Below are positions 10,253-20,290 of a stretch of DNA of 57,473 nucleotides, one piece after another (positions within the stretch are counted from its first letter, which is position 1; each line of letters begins with the position of its first letter). The DNA is from Shimwellia pseudoproteus (lineage in GTDB: Bacteria; Pseudomonadota; Gammaproteobacteria; Enterobacterales; Enterobacteriaceae): contig NZ_WBXP01000024.1 of assembly GCF_016415625.1 (NCBI RefSeq), positions 1 to 57,473 of the forward strand, written 5' to 3'. The translations under genes and the position numbers were made by a program. The notes under the pieces were generated by a model that had not been told where the DNA came from, ran no database searches, and saw only the letters and a list, made by a program, of their open reading frames with translations.

Positions 10253-12958
10253 ATGTTAATACCTTCTAAATTAAGTCGACCAGCACGCCTGGAAAACACT
10301 GTGGTCCGCGATCGTCTGCTGGAAAAACTGTCCACCGCCGGCAACTACCGACTGGCGCTGGTAACAAGCCCGGCAGGCTATGGCAAAACCACGCTGGTTT
10401 CCCAGTGGGCCGCGGAAAAGGACCATCTTGGCTGGTACTCTCTGGATGAGGGTGATAACCAGCCCGAAAGGTTTGCTACCTATCTGATTTCAGCATTACA
10501 GCAGGCCACCCATAACCACTGCGCCAGCAGCGAACTGATGGCGCAAAAGCGCCAGTATGCCAGCCTGTCCTCACTGTTTTCGCAGCTCTTTATCGAGCTG
10601 GAACAGTGGCAAAAACCCGTTTATCTGGTGATTGATGACTACCATCTGATAGCCAACCCCCTGATCCACGAAGCGATGCGCTTCTTCCTGCGCCACCAGC
10701 CGGAAAACATGACCCTGGTTATCCTGTCGCGCAACCTGCCGCAGCTGGGCATTGCCAATTTACGGGTTCGCGAACAACTGCTGGAAATCAGCAGCCAGCA
10801 GCTGGCGTTTACCCATCAGGAAGCGAAACAGTTCTTTGATGGCCGGTTAGACACCCCCATTGAGCAGACCGAAAGCAGCCAATTTTGTGATGACGTCGCA
10901 GGCTGGGCCACGGCGCTGCAACTTATTGCCCTGGCCGCCCGCCAGAGCAGTAACTCGCCGTACCAGTCCGCCCGCCGCTTATCCGGTATCAATGCCGGGC
11001 ATCTGAATGATTATCTGGTCGATGAAGTACTGGATAATGTGGACAGCAACACCCGTCAGTTTTTACTGAAAAGCGCCCTGCTCAGCTCAATGAATGATGC
11101 CCTGATAGTCCGGGTTACCGGGGAAGAGAACGGCCAGATGCGCCTGGAAGAACTGGAGCGCCAGGGGCTGTTTTTACAGCGTATGGACGGTAGCGGTGAA
11201 TGGTTCCGCTATCATCCGCTGTTTGGCAATTTCCTGCGCCAGCGCTGCCAATGGGAGCTGGCCATCGAGTTACCGGCCATTCACCGGGCCGCCGCAGAAA
11301 GCTGGATGGCCCAGGGATTCCCCGGGGAAGCCATCCACCACGCCATGGCCGCCGGTGATACCGCCATGCTGCGCGATATCCTGCTGCACCATTCCTGGCT
11401 GCTGTTTAACAACAGCGAATTACCGCTGCTGGAAGAGTCGATTAAAGCGCTGCCCTGGGAAACACTGCTGGAGCGCCCTAAGCTGGTCTTACTCCAGGCC
11501 TGGCTGATGCAAAGCCAGCACCGCTATGGGGAAGTGAATACCCTGCTGGCCCGGGCCGAGCAAGAGATGAACGCGCCGCTGGACGATACACTGCGGGCGG
11601 AATTTAACGCACTGCGCGCCCAGGTAGCGATTAATAACGGTGAACAAGAAGAAGCCGAACGCCTGGCAAATCTGGCCCTCGACGTGCTGCCCCTGTCCAG
11701 CTTCCACAGCCGGATTGTGGCAACCTCCGTTCAGGGCGAGGTATTACATTGTAAAGGGGAGCTTACTGCCTCGCTGGCGGTGATGCAGCAAGCGGAACAG
11801 ATGGCCCGCCACAGTGATATCTGGCATTACGCCCTGTGGAGCCTGATCCAGCAAAGTGAAATTCTGTTTGCCCAGGGGTTCCTCCAGGCCGCCTGGGAGA
11901 CCCAGGAAACCGGCTTCCGGTTGATCCATGAACACCATCTGGAACAGTTGCCGCTCCATGAGTTCCTGCTGCGCATTCGCGCGCAGTTACTCTGGGCCTG
12001 GTCACGGCTGGATGAAGCCGAATGCTGCGCCCGCCAGGGGATGGATGTGCTGGCCGGTTTCCAGCCCCAGCAACAGCTCCAGTGCCTGGCGCTGGTGATC
12101 CAGTGCTCCCTGGCCAGAGGCCAGCTGGATAACGCCCGCAGCCACCTTAACCGGCTGGAAAACCTGCTCGGCAGCGGCCCGTGGCACAGCGACTGGGTAT
12201 CCAATGCCAACAAAGTGCGGGTTATCTACTGGCAAATGACCGGGGACAAAAACGCCGCCGCTAACTGGCTGCGCCTGACCCCACGCCCTGCCAGCGCGGA
12301 TAATCACTTTCTCCAGGGCCAGTGGCGTAATATCGCCCGGGCCCAAATCCTGCTGGGGGATTACCAACCGGCAGAGATAATCCTCGAAGAATTGAATGAG
12401 AATGCCCAGCGCCTGCAGCTGCGCAGCGACCTTAACCGCAATATGCTGTTGCTGAACCAGCTGTACTGGCAGTCCGATCGGAAAAGCGACGCACAGCGGG
12501 TGCTGATTGACGCGCTGGAGCTGGCGAACCGCACCGGGTTTATCAGCCACTTTGTGATTGAGGGCGAAGCGATGGCCCAGCAGTTGCGCCAGTTGTTGCA
12601 GCTCAATACCCTGCCGGAGATAGATCAACACCGCGCCCAGCGCATCCTGCGTGAGATTAATCAGCATCACCGCCATAAATTTGCCCACTTTGATGAGGGC
12701 TTTGTGGCCCGCCTGCTTAATCACCCGCACGTACCGGAACTTATCCGCACCAGCCCGCTAACCCAGCGGGAGTGGCAGGTTCTGGGATTAATCTATTCGG
12801 GTTACAGTAACGATCAGATTGCCGGGGAGCTGGATGTGGCGGCCACCACTATCAAAACCCATATCCGAAATTTGTACCAGAAATTGGGGGTCGCTCACCG
12901 CCAGGATGCGGTACAGCATGCGCAAAATCTGCTGAAGATGATGGGTTACGGGGTATAA
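10253..12958 (+). CDS. malT: Maltose regulon activator MalT
   Basis: STAND-family ATP-dependent transcription activator responding to maltotriose; 901 residues, the K-12 length. Walker [10 protein letters not shown] (39-47) and Walker B-like VYLVIDDYH (123-131) lie in the NTPase domain. A helical-repeat sensor follows, and a C-terminal LuxR-type HTH ([20 protein letters not shown] region, ~ residue 840 on) binds MalT boxes. [10 protein letters not shown] is the family start; an in-frame ATG five codons upstream (10238) is less likely. The Shine-Dalgarno is weak (GAAG), as in K-12, which keeps MalT scarce. Confidence 0.97.
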   Translation: MLIPSKLSRPARLENTVVRDRLLEKLSTAGNYRLALVTSPAGYGKTTLVSQWAAEKDHLGWYSLDEGDNQPERFATYLISALQQATHNHCASSELMAQKRQYASLSSLFSQLFIELEQWQKPVYLVIDDYHLIANPLIHEAMRFFLRHQPENMTLVILSRNLPQLGIANLRVREQLLEISSQQLAFTHQEAKQFFDGRLDTPIEQTESSQFCDDVAGWATALQLIALAARQSSNSPYQSARRLSGINAGHLNDYLVDEVLDNVDSNTRQFLLKSALLSSMNDALIVRVTGEENGQMRLEELERQGLFLQRMDGSGEWFRYHPLFGNFLRQRCQWELAIELPAIHRAAAESWMAQGFPGEAIHHAMAAGDTAMLRDILLHHSWLLFNNSELPLLEESIKALPWETLLERPKLVLLQAWLMQSQHRYGEVNTLLARAEQEMNAPLDDTLRAEFNALRAQVAINNGEQEEAERLANLALDVLPLSSFHSRIVATSVQGEVLHCKGELTASLAVMQQAEQMARHSDIWHYALWSLIQQSEILFAQGFLQAAWETQETGFRLIHEHHLEQLPLHEFLLRIRAQLLWAWSRLDEAECCARQGMDVLAGFQPQQQLQCLALVIQCSLARGQLDNARSHLNRLENLLGSGPWHSDWVSNANKVRVIYWQMTGDKNAAANWLRLTPRPASADNHFLQGQWRNIARAQILLGDYQPAEIILEELNENAQRLQLRSDLNRNMLLLNQLYWQSDRKSDAQRVLIDALELANRTGFISHFVIEGEAMAQQLRQLLQLNTLPEIDQHRAQRILREINQHHRHKFAHFDEGFVARLLNHPHVPELIRTSPLTQREWQVLGLIYSGYSNDQIAGELDVAATTIKTHIRNLYQKLGVAHRQDAVQHAQNLLKMMGYGV

Positions 12959-12982
12959 GCGCCCGGCGCGATGGCGGCAATT

Positions 12983-13022
12983 GGCCTGGTAGCGCCGGGG
13001 TTCAGCGCGGCGCTACCAGGCC
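12983..13022. terminator. Long perfect hairpin between malT and glpR
   Basis: 15-bp perfect stem (12983-12997 and 13008-13022, GGCCTGGTAGCGCCG and its complement) with a 10-nt loop. There is no T run on either side. It sits between convergent genes, so it is either a rho-assisted end and mRNA stabiliser or a REP/BIME-type palindrome. Confidence 0.6.
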
Positions 13023-13031
13023 GGAAAAGGC

Positions 13032-13790
13032 TCAGCACAGCTCAAGCTGCACGTTATTATCGGCAATCACTTTCATTATCCCCGCCGGGGGCACTTGATC
13101 GGTATAGACGGCATCCACCATGCTGATACTGCCCATATTCACCATCGCATTGCGGCCAAATTTGGAATGATCCACCACCAGCATCACATGCCGGGAGTTC
13201 TCAATAATCGCCCGCTTGGTGCGCACTTCGTGATAGTCAAACTCCAGCAGTGAGCCGTCGGTATCCACACCGCTGATGCCGAGGATGCCAAAGTCGAGCC
13301 GGAACTGAGAGATAAAATCGAGGGTCGCTTCGCCCATAATTCCCCCATCGCGGCTGCGTAACTCACCCCCCGCCAGAATAATGCGGAAGTCCTCTTTCAC
13401 CATCAGGGTATTGGCCACGTTGAGGTTATTGGTGACCACCCGCAGGTTGTTATGGTCCAGCAGTGCGTGGGCTACCGCCTCCGGTGTGGTGCCAATATCA
13501 ATAAACAGCGTCGCGCCATCCGGGATGGCCATCGCCGCCCGCCGGGCAATACGCGCTTTCTGTTCCGTCTGGGTGGCTTTGCGATCGTGCCAGGAGGTAT
13601 TCACTGAACTGGAAGGCAGCGCCGCGCCGCCGTGGTGGCGCATAATAATATTCTGCTCTGCCAGATCATTAAGATCCCGGCGAATGGTCTGCGGGCTGAC
13701 AGAAAAATGCTCTACCAGCTCTTCGGTGCTGACGTATCCCTGTTTTTTTACAAGATCGATAATCGCATCATGGCGTTGTGTCTGCTTCAC
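13032..13790 (-). CDS. glpR: Glycerol-3-phosphate regulon repressor GlpR
   Basis: DeoR-family repressor induced by glycerol-3-phosphate; 252 residues as in K-12 when read from the GTG at 13790 (VKQTQRHDAI). This start has a GGAG upstream. An ATG at 13811, just after the glpG stop, would add seven residues and cannot be excluded. The N-terminal HTH contains VEHFSVSPQTIRRDL; the C-terminal sensor domain has the DeoR signature FIDIGTTPEAVAHAL. It is the last gene of glpEGR, and its tandem operators lie before glpD. Confidence 0.95.
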   Translation of the reverse strand: MKQTQRHDAIIDLVKKQGYVSTEELVEHFSVSPQTIRRDLNDLAEQNIIMRHHGGAALPSSSVNTSWHDRKATQTEQKARIARRAAMAIPDGATLFIDIGTTPEAVAHALLDHNNLRVVTNNLNVANTLMVKEDFRIILAGGELRSRDGGIMGEATLDFISQFRLDFGILGISGVDTDGSLLEFDYHEVRTKRAIIENSRHVMLVVDHSKFGRNAMVNMGSISMVDAVYTDQVPPAGIMKVIADNNVQLELC

Positions 13791-13813
13791 CGGATGGTTC
13801 TCCGTCGTCATTA

Positions 13814-14647
13814 TTATGTTCGTTTCCGCACATTTCTTGTGTCTACAAAGGCCATCGCCAGCCCGACGGCCAGCCCGCAGGCGTGGGCGCCATTGGCTAT
13901 CGACAGCCCAAAGAGATCAAACCAGCCGGCAATCAGCCAAATTACGGCAAACGCCATCAGGCCGCGCTGCATCTGGATACCGCTGCTTGGGTCCCGTTCA
14001 CCGCGCAACCAGCAGTAGCCCATCAGGGCATATACCACGCCCGATAATCCGCCAAACCAGGCGCCGCTGAACTTATGCTGCACATAGCCGCTGAGCAGGG
14101 CCGAAATCACCGTGATAACCAGTAACTTGCCGCTGCCGAGGCGTTTTTCCAGCGGCCCGCCAAGATACCACCACCATAGCAGGTTGAAGGTGATATGCAG
14201 CACGGAAAAATGCAGTAACGCGTGGGTGAAATAGCGCCATAGCTCAAAACGTACAGAGTCATCCCAGGGCCAGGCCAGCCACAGCATCACCTGCTGGTCG
14301 CCATACCACTGCATCAGTAACCAGACCAGAATACAGGCCGCCATGATCAGTAAGGTAAAGGGCCCGGCGTTTTGACGCAGGGTGGTCAAGAAAGGGTAGC
14401 GACGATAATGCAGCCCGCTGCCGGTCTGGCCAGTTTGCCAACTGGCGGCCATATAGCGCGGGTCATACGGGTTCGCCATAAAATGGGCCAGCGCCTCGCG
14501 AACTTGCGTTTCCCGGGCGGAATCTGCCAGCCAGATATCACTGCGCGGCCCGATATGCTGGATGGTCAGCGTGACACCCTGGGTGGCCATATAATCCACG
14601 AACGCCTGAGCCATTCGTGGGTTATCAAAAGAGGTAATCATCAACAT
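13814..14647 (-). CDS. glpG: Rhomboid intramembrane serine protease GlpG
   Basis: 277 residues (K-12: 276), with a soluble N-terminal domain (to about 90) and six membrane spans. The catalytic dyad is visible: Ser202 in [12 protein letters not shown] and His255 in NGAHACGLA. The L1-loop motif [12 protein letters not shown] and the GxxxG-type segments of the fold are present. It cleaves membrane-embedded substrates; why it is co-transcribed with the glycerol phosphate regulator is still unclear in the family. It lies between glpE and glpR, with glpR almost abutting. Confidence 0.97.
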   Translation of the reverse strand: MLMITSFDNPRMAQAFVDYMATQGVTLTIQHIGPRSDIWLADSARETQVREALAHFMANPYDPRYMAASWQTGQTGSGLHYRRYPFLTTLRQNAGPFTLLIMAACILVWLLMQWYGDQQVMLWLAWPWDDSVRFELWRYFTHALLHFSVLHITFNLLWWWYLGGPLEKRLGSGKLLVITVISALLSGYVQHKFSGAWFGGLSGVVYALMGYCWLRGERDPSSGIQMQRGLMAFAVIWLIAGWFDLFGLSIANGAHACGLAVGLAMAFVDTRNVRKRT

Positions 14648-14724
14648 GGTGGAACGGATCCCTTATTCCCGCAAAGGGCCACAGTATATCTGCTCCGGCG
14701 TCCGCTGCCGACTCCCGCCGCGTG

Positions 14725-15051
14725 TTATTCGCCCCGGGCGACTTCTGCCGGAAAGTGGCGATGCCAGGCATCAAAGCCCCCATCAACGCTGTAAACCTGA
14801 TCATAGCCTTGCTGCAACAGGTACTGCGCAGCACCTTTGCTGCTGTTGCCGTGGTAGCACATTACCATTACCGGGGTGTCGAAATCGGTCTGCTGCATAA
14901 AGCGCACCAGGGAGTCATTGGTCAGATGCCATGCCCCGGAGGCGTGGCCAAGGGCATAACTTTGCGGATCGCGAATATCCACCAGCACCGCTTGCCCGTG
15001 CTGCAATTTCTGGTGCGCTTGTTCAACATTAATACATTCAAACTGGTCCAT
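14725..15051 (-). CDS. glpE: Thiosulfate sulfurtransferase GlpE
   Basis: Single-domain rhodanese, 108 residues from [10 protein letters not shown], matching the K-12 length. The active-site Cys65 lies in the loop CYHGNSSKG. It transfers sulphane sulphur from thiosulfate to acceptors such as thioredoxin or cyanide. An in-frame ATG four codons upstream (15063) gives MSNVMDQF and is an alternative. First gene of glpEGR, divergent from glpD. Confidence 0.94.
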   Translation of the reverse strand: MDQFECINVEQAHQKLQHGQAVLVDIRDPQSYALGHASGAWHLTNDSLVRFMQQTDFDTPVMVMCYHGNSSKGAAQYLLQQGYDQVYSVDGGFDAWHRHFPAEVARGE

Positions 15052-15163
15052 AACATTACTCATCTTATACGTAGGGGTTGCTGCTCTCCGGCGACGGACC
15101 CCCGAAGGGTAACGAAGCCGTAATCATTGATAAAGTGTACGTTGCCCGGCCACCACAATGCCA

Positions 15164-15185
15164 GAATGTTATGCATATCACGCGC
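15164..15185 (+). promoter_or_regulatory. Candidate CRP site of glpD
   Basis: TGTTA-N6-TCACG (15167-15182) is close to the TGTGA-N6-TCACA consensus. It lies ~45 bp upstream of the GlpR operators, a sensible place for cAMP-CRP activation of glpD. Confidence 0.5.
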
Positions 15186-15227
15186 AATTGTTTTTTTCTT
15201 GTTACCAGGCGCACATTTTGCTGCTAC

Positions 15228-15267
15228 TATGCTCGATATCGAACATTTTTGAGCTTTAACGAAAATG
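15228..15267 (+). promoter_or_regulatory. Tandem GlpR operators before glpD
   Basis: Two contiguous 20-bp sites: 15228-15247 (TATGCTCGATATCGAACATT, nearly perfect) and 15248-15267 (TTTGAGCTTTAACGAAAATG, weaker left half). They fit the GlpR consensus and overlap the expected promoter start and leader of glpD. Confidence 0.8.
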
Positions 15268-15279
15268 CGTGAGGGTAAG

Positions 15280-16788
15280 ATGAATATCAAAGATCTGATC
15301 GTTATTGGTGGCGGTATTAACGGGGCAGGTATTGCCACCGACGCTGCCGGTCGCGGGTTATCCGTCGTGATGCTGGAGGCCCAGGATCTTGCCTGCGCCA
15401 CCTCATCCGCCAGCTCTAAACTGATCCACGGCGGTCTGCGCTACCTGGAGCACTATGAGTTCCGCCTGGTGCGTGAAGCGCTGGCCGAGCGCGAAGTCCT
15501 GTTGAATATGGCGCCGCACCTTGCCTTCCCGATGCGCTTTCGTTTGCCGCACCAGCCGCATTTGCGCCCGGCATGGATGATCCGCACCGGTCTGTTTCTC
15601 TATGATAATCTCGGTAAACGCACCCGTTTGCCGGGCTCCTGCGGCTTGCGTTTTGGCGCAGAATCAGTCCTTAAGCCGGAGTTAACACGCGGATTCGAAT
15701 ATTCCGACTGCTGGGTGGACGATGCCCGCCTGGTGGTGGCGAATGCCCAGATGGTACGTAAGCTGGGGGGTGATGTACTGACCCGCACCCGGGCTACCTC
15801 CGCCCGCCGCGAAAACGGCCTGTGGGTAGTGGAAAGCGAGAACAGCGACAGCGGCCAGCGCCAGGTCCATTACGCCCGGGCCCTGGTCAACGCCACTGGC
15901 CCCTGGGTGAAACAGTTCTTTGATCAAGAACTGGCCTTACCGTCCCCGTACGGGATCCGCTTGATCAAAGGCAGCCATATTGTGGTGCCCCGGGTGCATA
16001 CCCAAAAACAAGCCTATATTCTGCAAAACGAAGACAAACGCATTGTGTTCGTGATCCCGTGGCTGGATGAGTTTTCGATAATCGGCACCACCGATGTCGA
16101 GTACCACGGTGATCCCCGGAAAGTGGCCATCGACGACGCTGAAATTCGCTATCTGCTGAAGGTGTATAACGACCATTTCAAAAAACAGCTCAGCCGGGAT
16201 GACATTGTATGGACCTATTCCGGGGTGCGGCCGCTGTGTGATGACGAGTCCGATTCTCCCCAGGCGGTGACCCGGGATTACACCCTCGACATCCACGATA
16301 AGGACGGCAAAGCGCCGCTGCTGTCGGTCTTCGGCGGCAAGCTGACCACCTACCGTAAACTGGGTGAACACGCGCTGGAGAAATTAAAACCCTGGTTCCC
16401 GGAGATGGGGGCCGCCTGGACTAAAGACACCCGCTTGCCCGGGGGGGAATTTTCTGGCGATCGCGATGATTACGCCGCGGTTCTGCGGCGAAAATATGGC
16501 TTCCTGAGTGAATCCCTGGCCCGTCGCTATGCCCGCACCTACGGCTCACTGGCCGAGAAAATGCTCGCTAACAGCCAGCAGCTCAGCGAATTGGGGGAAC
16601 ATTTTGGCCATGAGCTGTATGAAGTGGAATTACGCTATCTGGTGAGTGATGAATGGGTTCACGAGCTGGATGATGCCATCTGGCGCCGCACCCGTCTGGG
16701 GATGTGGCTCAGCCAGCAGCAGCAACAGCGGGTGGCGGAATGGCTGGCGGAATACCGCCGTAAACCGTCCCTCTCTCTGGCCTCCTGA
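15280..16788 (+). CDS. glpD: Aerobic glycerol-3-phosphate dehydrogenase GlpD
   Basis: Membrane-associated FAD enzyme oxidising glycerol-3-phosphate to dihydroxyacetone phosphate and feeding electrons to ubiquinone. 502 residues (K-12: 501). The FAD-binding glycine motif GGGINGAG is at 10-17; conserved SSKLIHGGLRYLE and FSIIGTTDVEY segments are present. The start at 15280 follows GAGGG; an upstream in-frame ATG (15265) lies inside the second GlpR operator. It uses the product of Ugp/GlpQ-type uptake and glycerol kinase. Confidence 0.97.
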   Translation: MNIKDLIVIGGGINGAGIATDAAGRGLSVVMLEAQDLACATSSASSKLIHGGLRYLEHYEFRLVREALAEREVLLNMAPHLAFPMRFRLPHQPHLRPAWMIRTGLFLYDNLGKRTRLPGSCGLRFGAESVLKPELTRGFEYSDCWVDDARLVVANAQMVRKLGGDVLTRTRATSARRENGLWVVESENSDSGQRQVHYARALVNATGPWVKQFFDQELALPSPYGIRLIKGSHIVVPRVHTQKQAYILQNEDKRIVFVIPWLDEFSIIGTTDVEYHGDPRKVAIDDAEIRYLLKVYNDHFKKQLSRDDIVWTYSGVRPLCDDESDSPQAVTRDYTLDIHDKDGKAPLLSVFGGKLTTYRKLGEHALEKLKPWFPEMGAAWTKDTRLPGGEFSGDRDDYAAVLRRKYGFLSESLARRYARTYGSLAEKMLANSQQLSELGEHFGHELYEVELRYLVSDEWVHELDDAIWRRTRLGMWLSQQQQQRVAEWLAEYRRKPSLSLAS

Positions 16789-16795
16789 TAGAACT

Positions 16796-16823
16796 CCCCC
16801 ACTGCCGCCCGGGCAAGTGGGGG
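16796..16823. terminator. Hairpin after glpD
   Basis: CCCCCACT (16796-16803) pairs with AGTGGGGG (16816-16823), extended by GCC/GGC inside the loop. It lies between the convergent glpD and phosphatase genes and lacks a T run. Confidence 0.5.
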
Positions 16824-16846
16824 GTGCGCCTCCCTACCCTGTTCAG

Positions 16847-17605
16847 TTACTGGCTGTGCTGTAAATAGTGGGTATCCCCGACAGTACCCAGGCTGTATTG
16901 CCCATCCCGGTAATTCAGAATGGTCAGGCTGCCGTTACCGATAGCTTCGCCACGGTACGCGTCAGGAACAAACAGGGTCAGCAAGGTGGGAATGGCGCTA
17001 CCGTGGGAAACCACCAGAACATTACCACCGCCCCGGGCCTGGGTCTGCTGAATAACCGCCAGCAGCCCGCGCTTCAGCCGGGCAGTGATAGCCTGATAGG
17101 GCTCGGCACTTCCGGTGGGATCATTACGGGCGATGGCATCGGCCATCTGTTCATCGGTCATTTTCTGGGTGAACGCTTCCCAGGTAGACCAGTCTTTGGC
17201 GAAGGGAACATTAACGCTCCGGTAGAGCGGGGTCCAGAGATCCGCATCATCCCGCCCTTCATAACCGCCATATCCCCATTCGCGTAAATCTGCCGATTCG
17301 GTCAGCGCCGGTACCGGCGGGCGCTGGTTCTCCGCCAGAATCGCCAGTGCGGTAGCCCGGGCTCTGCCCGCATCGCTGGAAAAAGCCCCGCGAAAAGAAA
17401 CACCAGACAACGCCTTGCCGACAGCCACCGCCTGAGCGGTGCCAGCGGCAGTGAGCGGGGAGTCACTCCACCCCTGAACCTGCCCGGTCTGGTTAAACCA
17501 CGTTTGACCGTGGCGAATCAGATATATGGTGACCTCCTGCGCCGCCGCCAGTGGGGTGAAAACCACGCTTAACCACAGCCATCCCCGGGTAATTATTTTG
17601 TGCAT
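16847..17605 (-). CDS. Exported histidine phosphatase family protein
   Basis: 252 residues with an N-terminal signal peptide (hydrophobic core WLWLSVVFTPLA, likely cleavage after AAA or AAQ near 22-23), so probably periplasmic. It has the histidine phosphatase (phosphoglycerate mutase-like) core: phospho-acceptor His32 in IRHGQTWFN, Arg81 in SDAGRARAT, acidic Glu109 in DLREWGYGG, and second His201 in VVSHGSA. Substrate unknown; candidates are sugar phosphates or other phosphomonoesters. It sits between glpD and glgP, where K-12 has at most the short yzgL remnant. Transcribed alone, towards glpD. Confidence 0.85.
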   Translation of the reverse strand: MHKIITRGWLWLSVVFTPLAAAQEVTIYLIRHGQTWFNQTGQVQGWSDSPLTAAGTAQAVAVGKALSGVSFRGAFSSDAGRARATALAILAENQRPPVPALTESADLREWGYGGYEGRDDADLWTPLYRSVNVPFAKDWSTWEAFTQKMTDEQMADAIARNDPTGSAEPYQAITARLKRGLLAVIQQTQARGGGNVLVVSHGSAIPTLLTLFVPDAYRGEAIGNGSLTILNYRDGQYSLGTVGDTHYLQHSQ

Positions 17606-17782
17606 GATCTGCTCCTTCGCGATTATTGGCTCCGCCGGGAGAGAATCACCGGCGAGGGGGCATCGCCCCAGGGAACGGTAAGCGCAGTGGGATCAATACC
17701 GGGCGAACAATCGCCGGTTTCGGGAGGTTACGACAGGTGATAAGAGGCGAGAAAGTAGAGAGGCAATAAGACCCAATAAAAA

Positions 17783-17806
17783 AACCGGCCCGCGGGCCGG
17801 TTTTTT
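17783..17806. terminator. Terminator after glgP
   Basis: AACCGGCC / GGCCGGTT palindrome (17783-17802), flanked by an A run on the left and T6 on the right, so it can act in either direction. It ends the glgBXCAP transcript about 20 bp after the glgP stop. Confidence 0.85.
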
Positions 17807-17822
17807 GTTATCAGGACGCAGG

Positions 17823-20270
17823 TTACAGACGCACTGGCTTAATGTGCCAAATTTCGTCGGCATACTCCTGGATAGTACGGTCAGAGGAGAAGTACCCCAT
17901 ATTGGCAATGTTGTGCATCGCCCGGCGGGTCCACTCTTCCTGATCCAGATACAGGGTATCCACCTCGTCCTGGCAGTCCACGTAGCTGCGGTAATCCGCC
18001 AGCACCTGGTAGTGGTCACCAAAGTTAATCAGTGAATCCACCAGGTCGCGATAGCGGCCCGGCTCACCGGGGCTGTAAACCCCGGAGCCTATCTGGGTCA
18101 GCACCCGGTGCAGCTCAGCGTCTTTCTCGTAGTAGTCCCGCGGGTTATAGCCGTTGCGGCGCAGGGCTTCAACTTCCTCCGCCGTGTTGCCGAAGATGAA
18201 GATATTCTCTTCACCAACCCGCTCGCCCATCTCGACGTTTGCCCCGTCCAGAGTACCAATCGTCAGCGCGCCGTTAAGGGCGAACTTCATATTACTGGTA
18301 CCGGAGGCTTCCGTACCCGCCAGGGAGATCTGTTCAGAGAGATCCGCCGCCGGGATAATGATCTGGGCCAGGCTAACGCTGTAGTTCGGGATAAACACCA
18401 CTTTCAGCTTATCTTTCACCAGCGGATCGTTGTTCACCACGTTGGCCACATCGTTGATCAAATGAATAATGTGCTTGGCCATGTAGTACGCCGAGGCGGC
18501 CTTACCGGCAAAAATATTTACCCGCGGTACCCAGTCAGCATTCGGATCATCTTTGATCCGGTTATAACGGGTTATCACGTGCAATACGTTCATCAACTGG
18601 CGTTTGTACTCGTGAATCCGCTTGATCTGTACATCAAACAGCGCCTGCGGGTTCACTTTCACATTCAGTTGCTGATCAATAAAGTTCGCCAGCCGCTGTT
18701 TGTTTTCCAGCTTGGCCTGCTGCACGGCATAGTTCACTTTAGGATCTTTAATGTACTCGGTGAGCCCGTTCAGCAAGCTCAGATTGGTGCGCCAGGTGCG
18801 GCCAATGTTCTTATCCAGCACATCGGACAGCGACGGGTTAGCCAGCGCCAGCCAGCGGCGCGGGGTGACCCCGTTTGTTTTGTTGCAAAAACGCATCGGG
18901 AAGACTTTGGCAAAATCGGCAAACAGTGACTGCACCATCAGGTTGGAGTGTAACTCGGACACACCATTGACTTTATGGCTGCCCACCACGGCCAGCCAGG
19001 CCATACGTACCCGGCGACCGTTGGACTCATCAATGATCGACGTCCGGCTCAGCAACCCGGTATCCTGCGGATATTGCTCTTGCAGGGTTTTCAGGAAATA
19101 GTCGTTAATTTCAAAGATAATTTGCAGATGACGGGGCAGGATCTTACCCAGCATATCCACCGGCCAGCTCTCCAGCGCTTCGCTCATCAGCGTGTGGTTG
19201 GTGTAGGAGAATACCTGGCACGTCACTTCGAACGCATCTTCCCAGCTAAAACGATGCTCATCCATCAGCAGGCGCATCAGTTCCGGGATCGCCAGCACCG
19301 GGTGGGTATCATTGAGGTGAATGGCAATCTTCTCCGCCAGGTTGTCATAGGTTTTATGCAACATGTAGTGGCGGTTGAGGATATCCTGCACCGTGGCGGA
19401 GACGAGGAAGTATTCCTGACGTAAACGCAGCTCGCGCCCGGAGTAGGTGGAATCATCCGGATACAGTACCCGGGAGACGTTCTCGGAGACGTTTTTATCT
19501 TCCACCGCCGCGAAGTAATTCCCCTGATTGAATTTACCAAGGTTAATCTCGCTACTGGCCTGGGCACTCCACAGACGCAGGGTGTTAGCGGCATCAGTAT
19601 CATAGCCGGGGATAATCTGATCGTAGGCCACGGCGAGGATCTCTTCGGTATCCAGCCAGCGGGCGTTTTTCCCTTCCTGCTGGATACGGCCACCAAAGCG
19701 GATGCGGTAACGGGTATTGTGGCGTTCAAATTCCCACGGGTTACCGTATTCCAGCCAGTAGTCCGGAGACTCGCGCTGGCTGCCGTCCACGATGTTCTGC
19801 TTGAACATCCCGTAGTCGTAGCGGATGCCGTAGCCGCGGCCCGGCAGCCCGAGGGTCGCCAGCGAGTCCAGGAAACAGGCAGCCAGGCGGCCCAGGCCAC
19901 CGTTGCCCAGACCTGGGTCATTCTCTTCGTCGATCAGCTCTTCAAGATCCAGCCCCATTTCGCAGAGCGCTGCCTGGATATCGCTATAGATCCCCAGAGA
20001 CAGCAGTGAATTGGATAATGTCCGGCCAATCAGAAACTCCATTGACAGGTAATACACCTGCCGATCTTCCTGGGACATCTGCGCCCGGGTGGAACGCAGC
20101 CAGCGTTCCACCATACGATCCCGCACCGCAAACAGGGTGGCGTTCAGCCAGTCATGTTTGTTGGCAATGGCCGGATCTTTACCAATAGTAAACATCAGCT
20201 TATAGGCAATAGAGTGCTTCAGAGCCTCAACGCTGAGTGTCGGGGATGCATAACTGAAAGGTGCATTCAT
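17823..20270 (-). CDS. glgP: Glycogen phosphorylase GlgP
   Basis: PLP-dependent GT35 enzyme releasing glucose-1-phosphate from glycogen non-reducing ends. 815 residues, the K-12 length. The PLP-lysine segment [14 protein letters not shown] lies near residue 660. Last gene of the glg operon, 20 bp after glgA. Paralogue of MalP (7240-9642), sharing [14 protein letters not shown] and DTHP segments, but specialised for branched glycogen rather than linear dextrins. Confidence 0.97.
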   Translation of the reverse strand: MNAPFSYASPTLSVEALKHSIAYKLMFTIGKDPAIANKHDWLNATLFAVRDRMVERWLRSTRAQMSQEDRQVYYLSMEFLIGRTLSNSLLSLGIYSDIQAALCEMGLDLEELIDEENDPGLGNGGLGRLAACFLDSLATLGLPGRGYGIRYDYGMFKQNIVDGSQRESPDYWLEYGNPWEFERHNTRYRIRFGGRIQQEGKNARWLDTEEILAVAYDQIIPGYDTDAANTLRLWSAQASSEINLGKFNQGNYFAAVEDKNVSENVSRVLYPDDSTYSGRELRLRQEYFLVSATVQDILNRHYMLHKTYDNLAEKIAIHLNDTHPVLAIPELMRLLMDEHRFSWEDAFEVTCQVFSYTNHTLMSEALESWPVDMLGKILPRHLQIIFEINDYFLKTLQEQYPQDTGLLSRTSIIDESNGRRVRMAWLAVVGSHKVNGVSELHSNLMVQSLFADFAKVFPMRFCNKTNGVTPRRWLALANPSLSDVLDKNIGRTWRTNLSLLNGLTEYIKDPKVNYAVQQAKLENKQRLANFIDQQLNVKVNPQALFDVQIKRIHEYKRQLMNVLHVITRYNRIKDDPNADWVPRVNIFAGKAASAYYMAKHIIHLINDVANVVNNDPLVKDKLKVVFIPNYSVSLAQIIIPAADLSEQISLAGTEASGTSNMKFALNGALTIGTLDGANVEMGERVGEENIFIFGNTAEEVEALRRNGYNPRDYYEKDAELHRVLTQIGSGVYSPGEPGRYRDLVDSLINFGDHYQVLADYRSYVDCQDEVDTLYLDQEEWTRRAMHNIANMGYFSSDRTIQEYADEIWHIKPVRL

Positions 20271-20290
20271 AGTCAGTGATTCCTGGATAG

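Noticed and set aside
17605..17822. Small genes or RNAs between the phosphatase and glgP
   Set aside because: Only the phosphatase leader and the glgP terminator can be supported there.
18108..18929. 273-codon frame antisense to glgP
   Set aside because: Shadow of a long conserved gene; no ribosome site, no recognisable domain.
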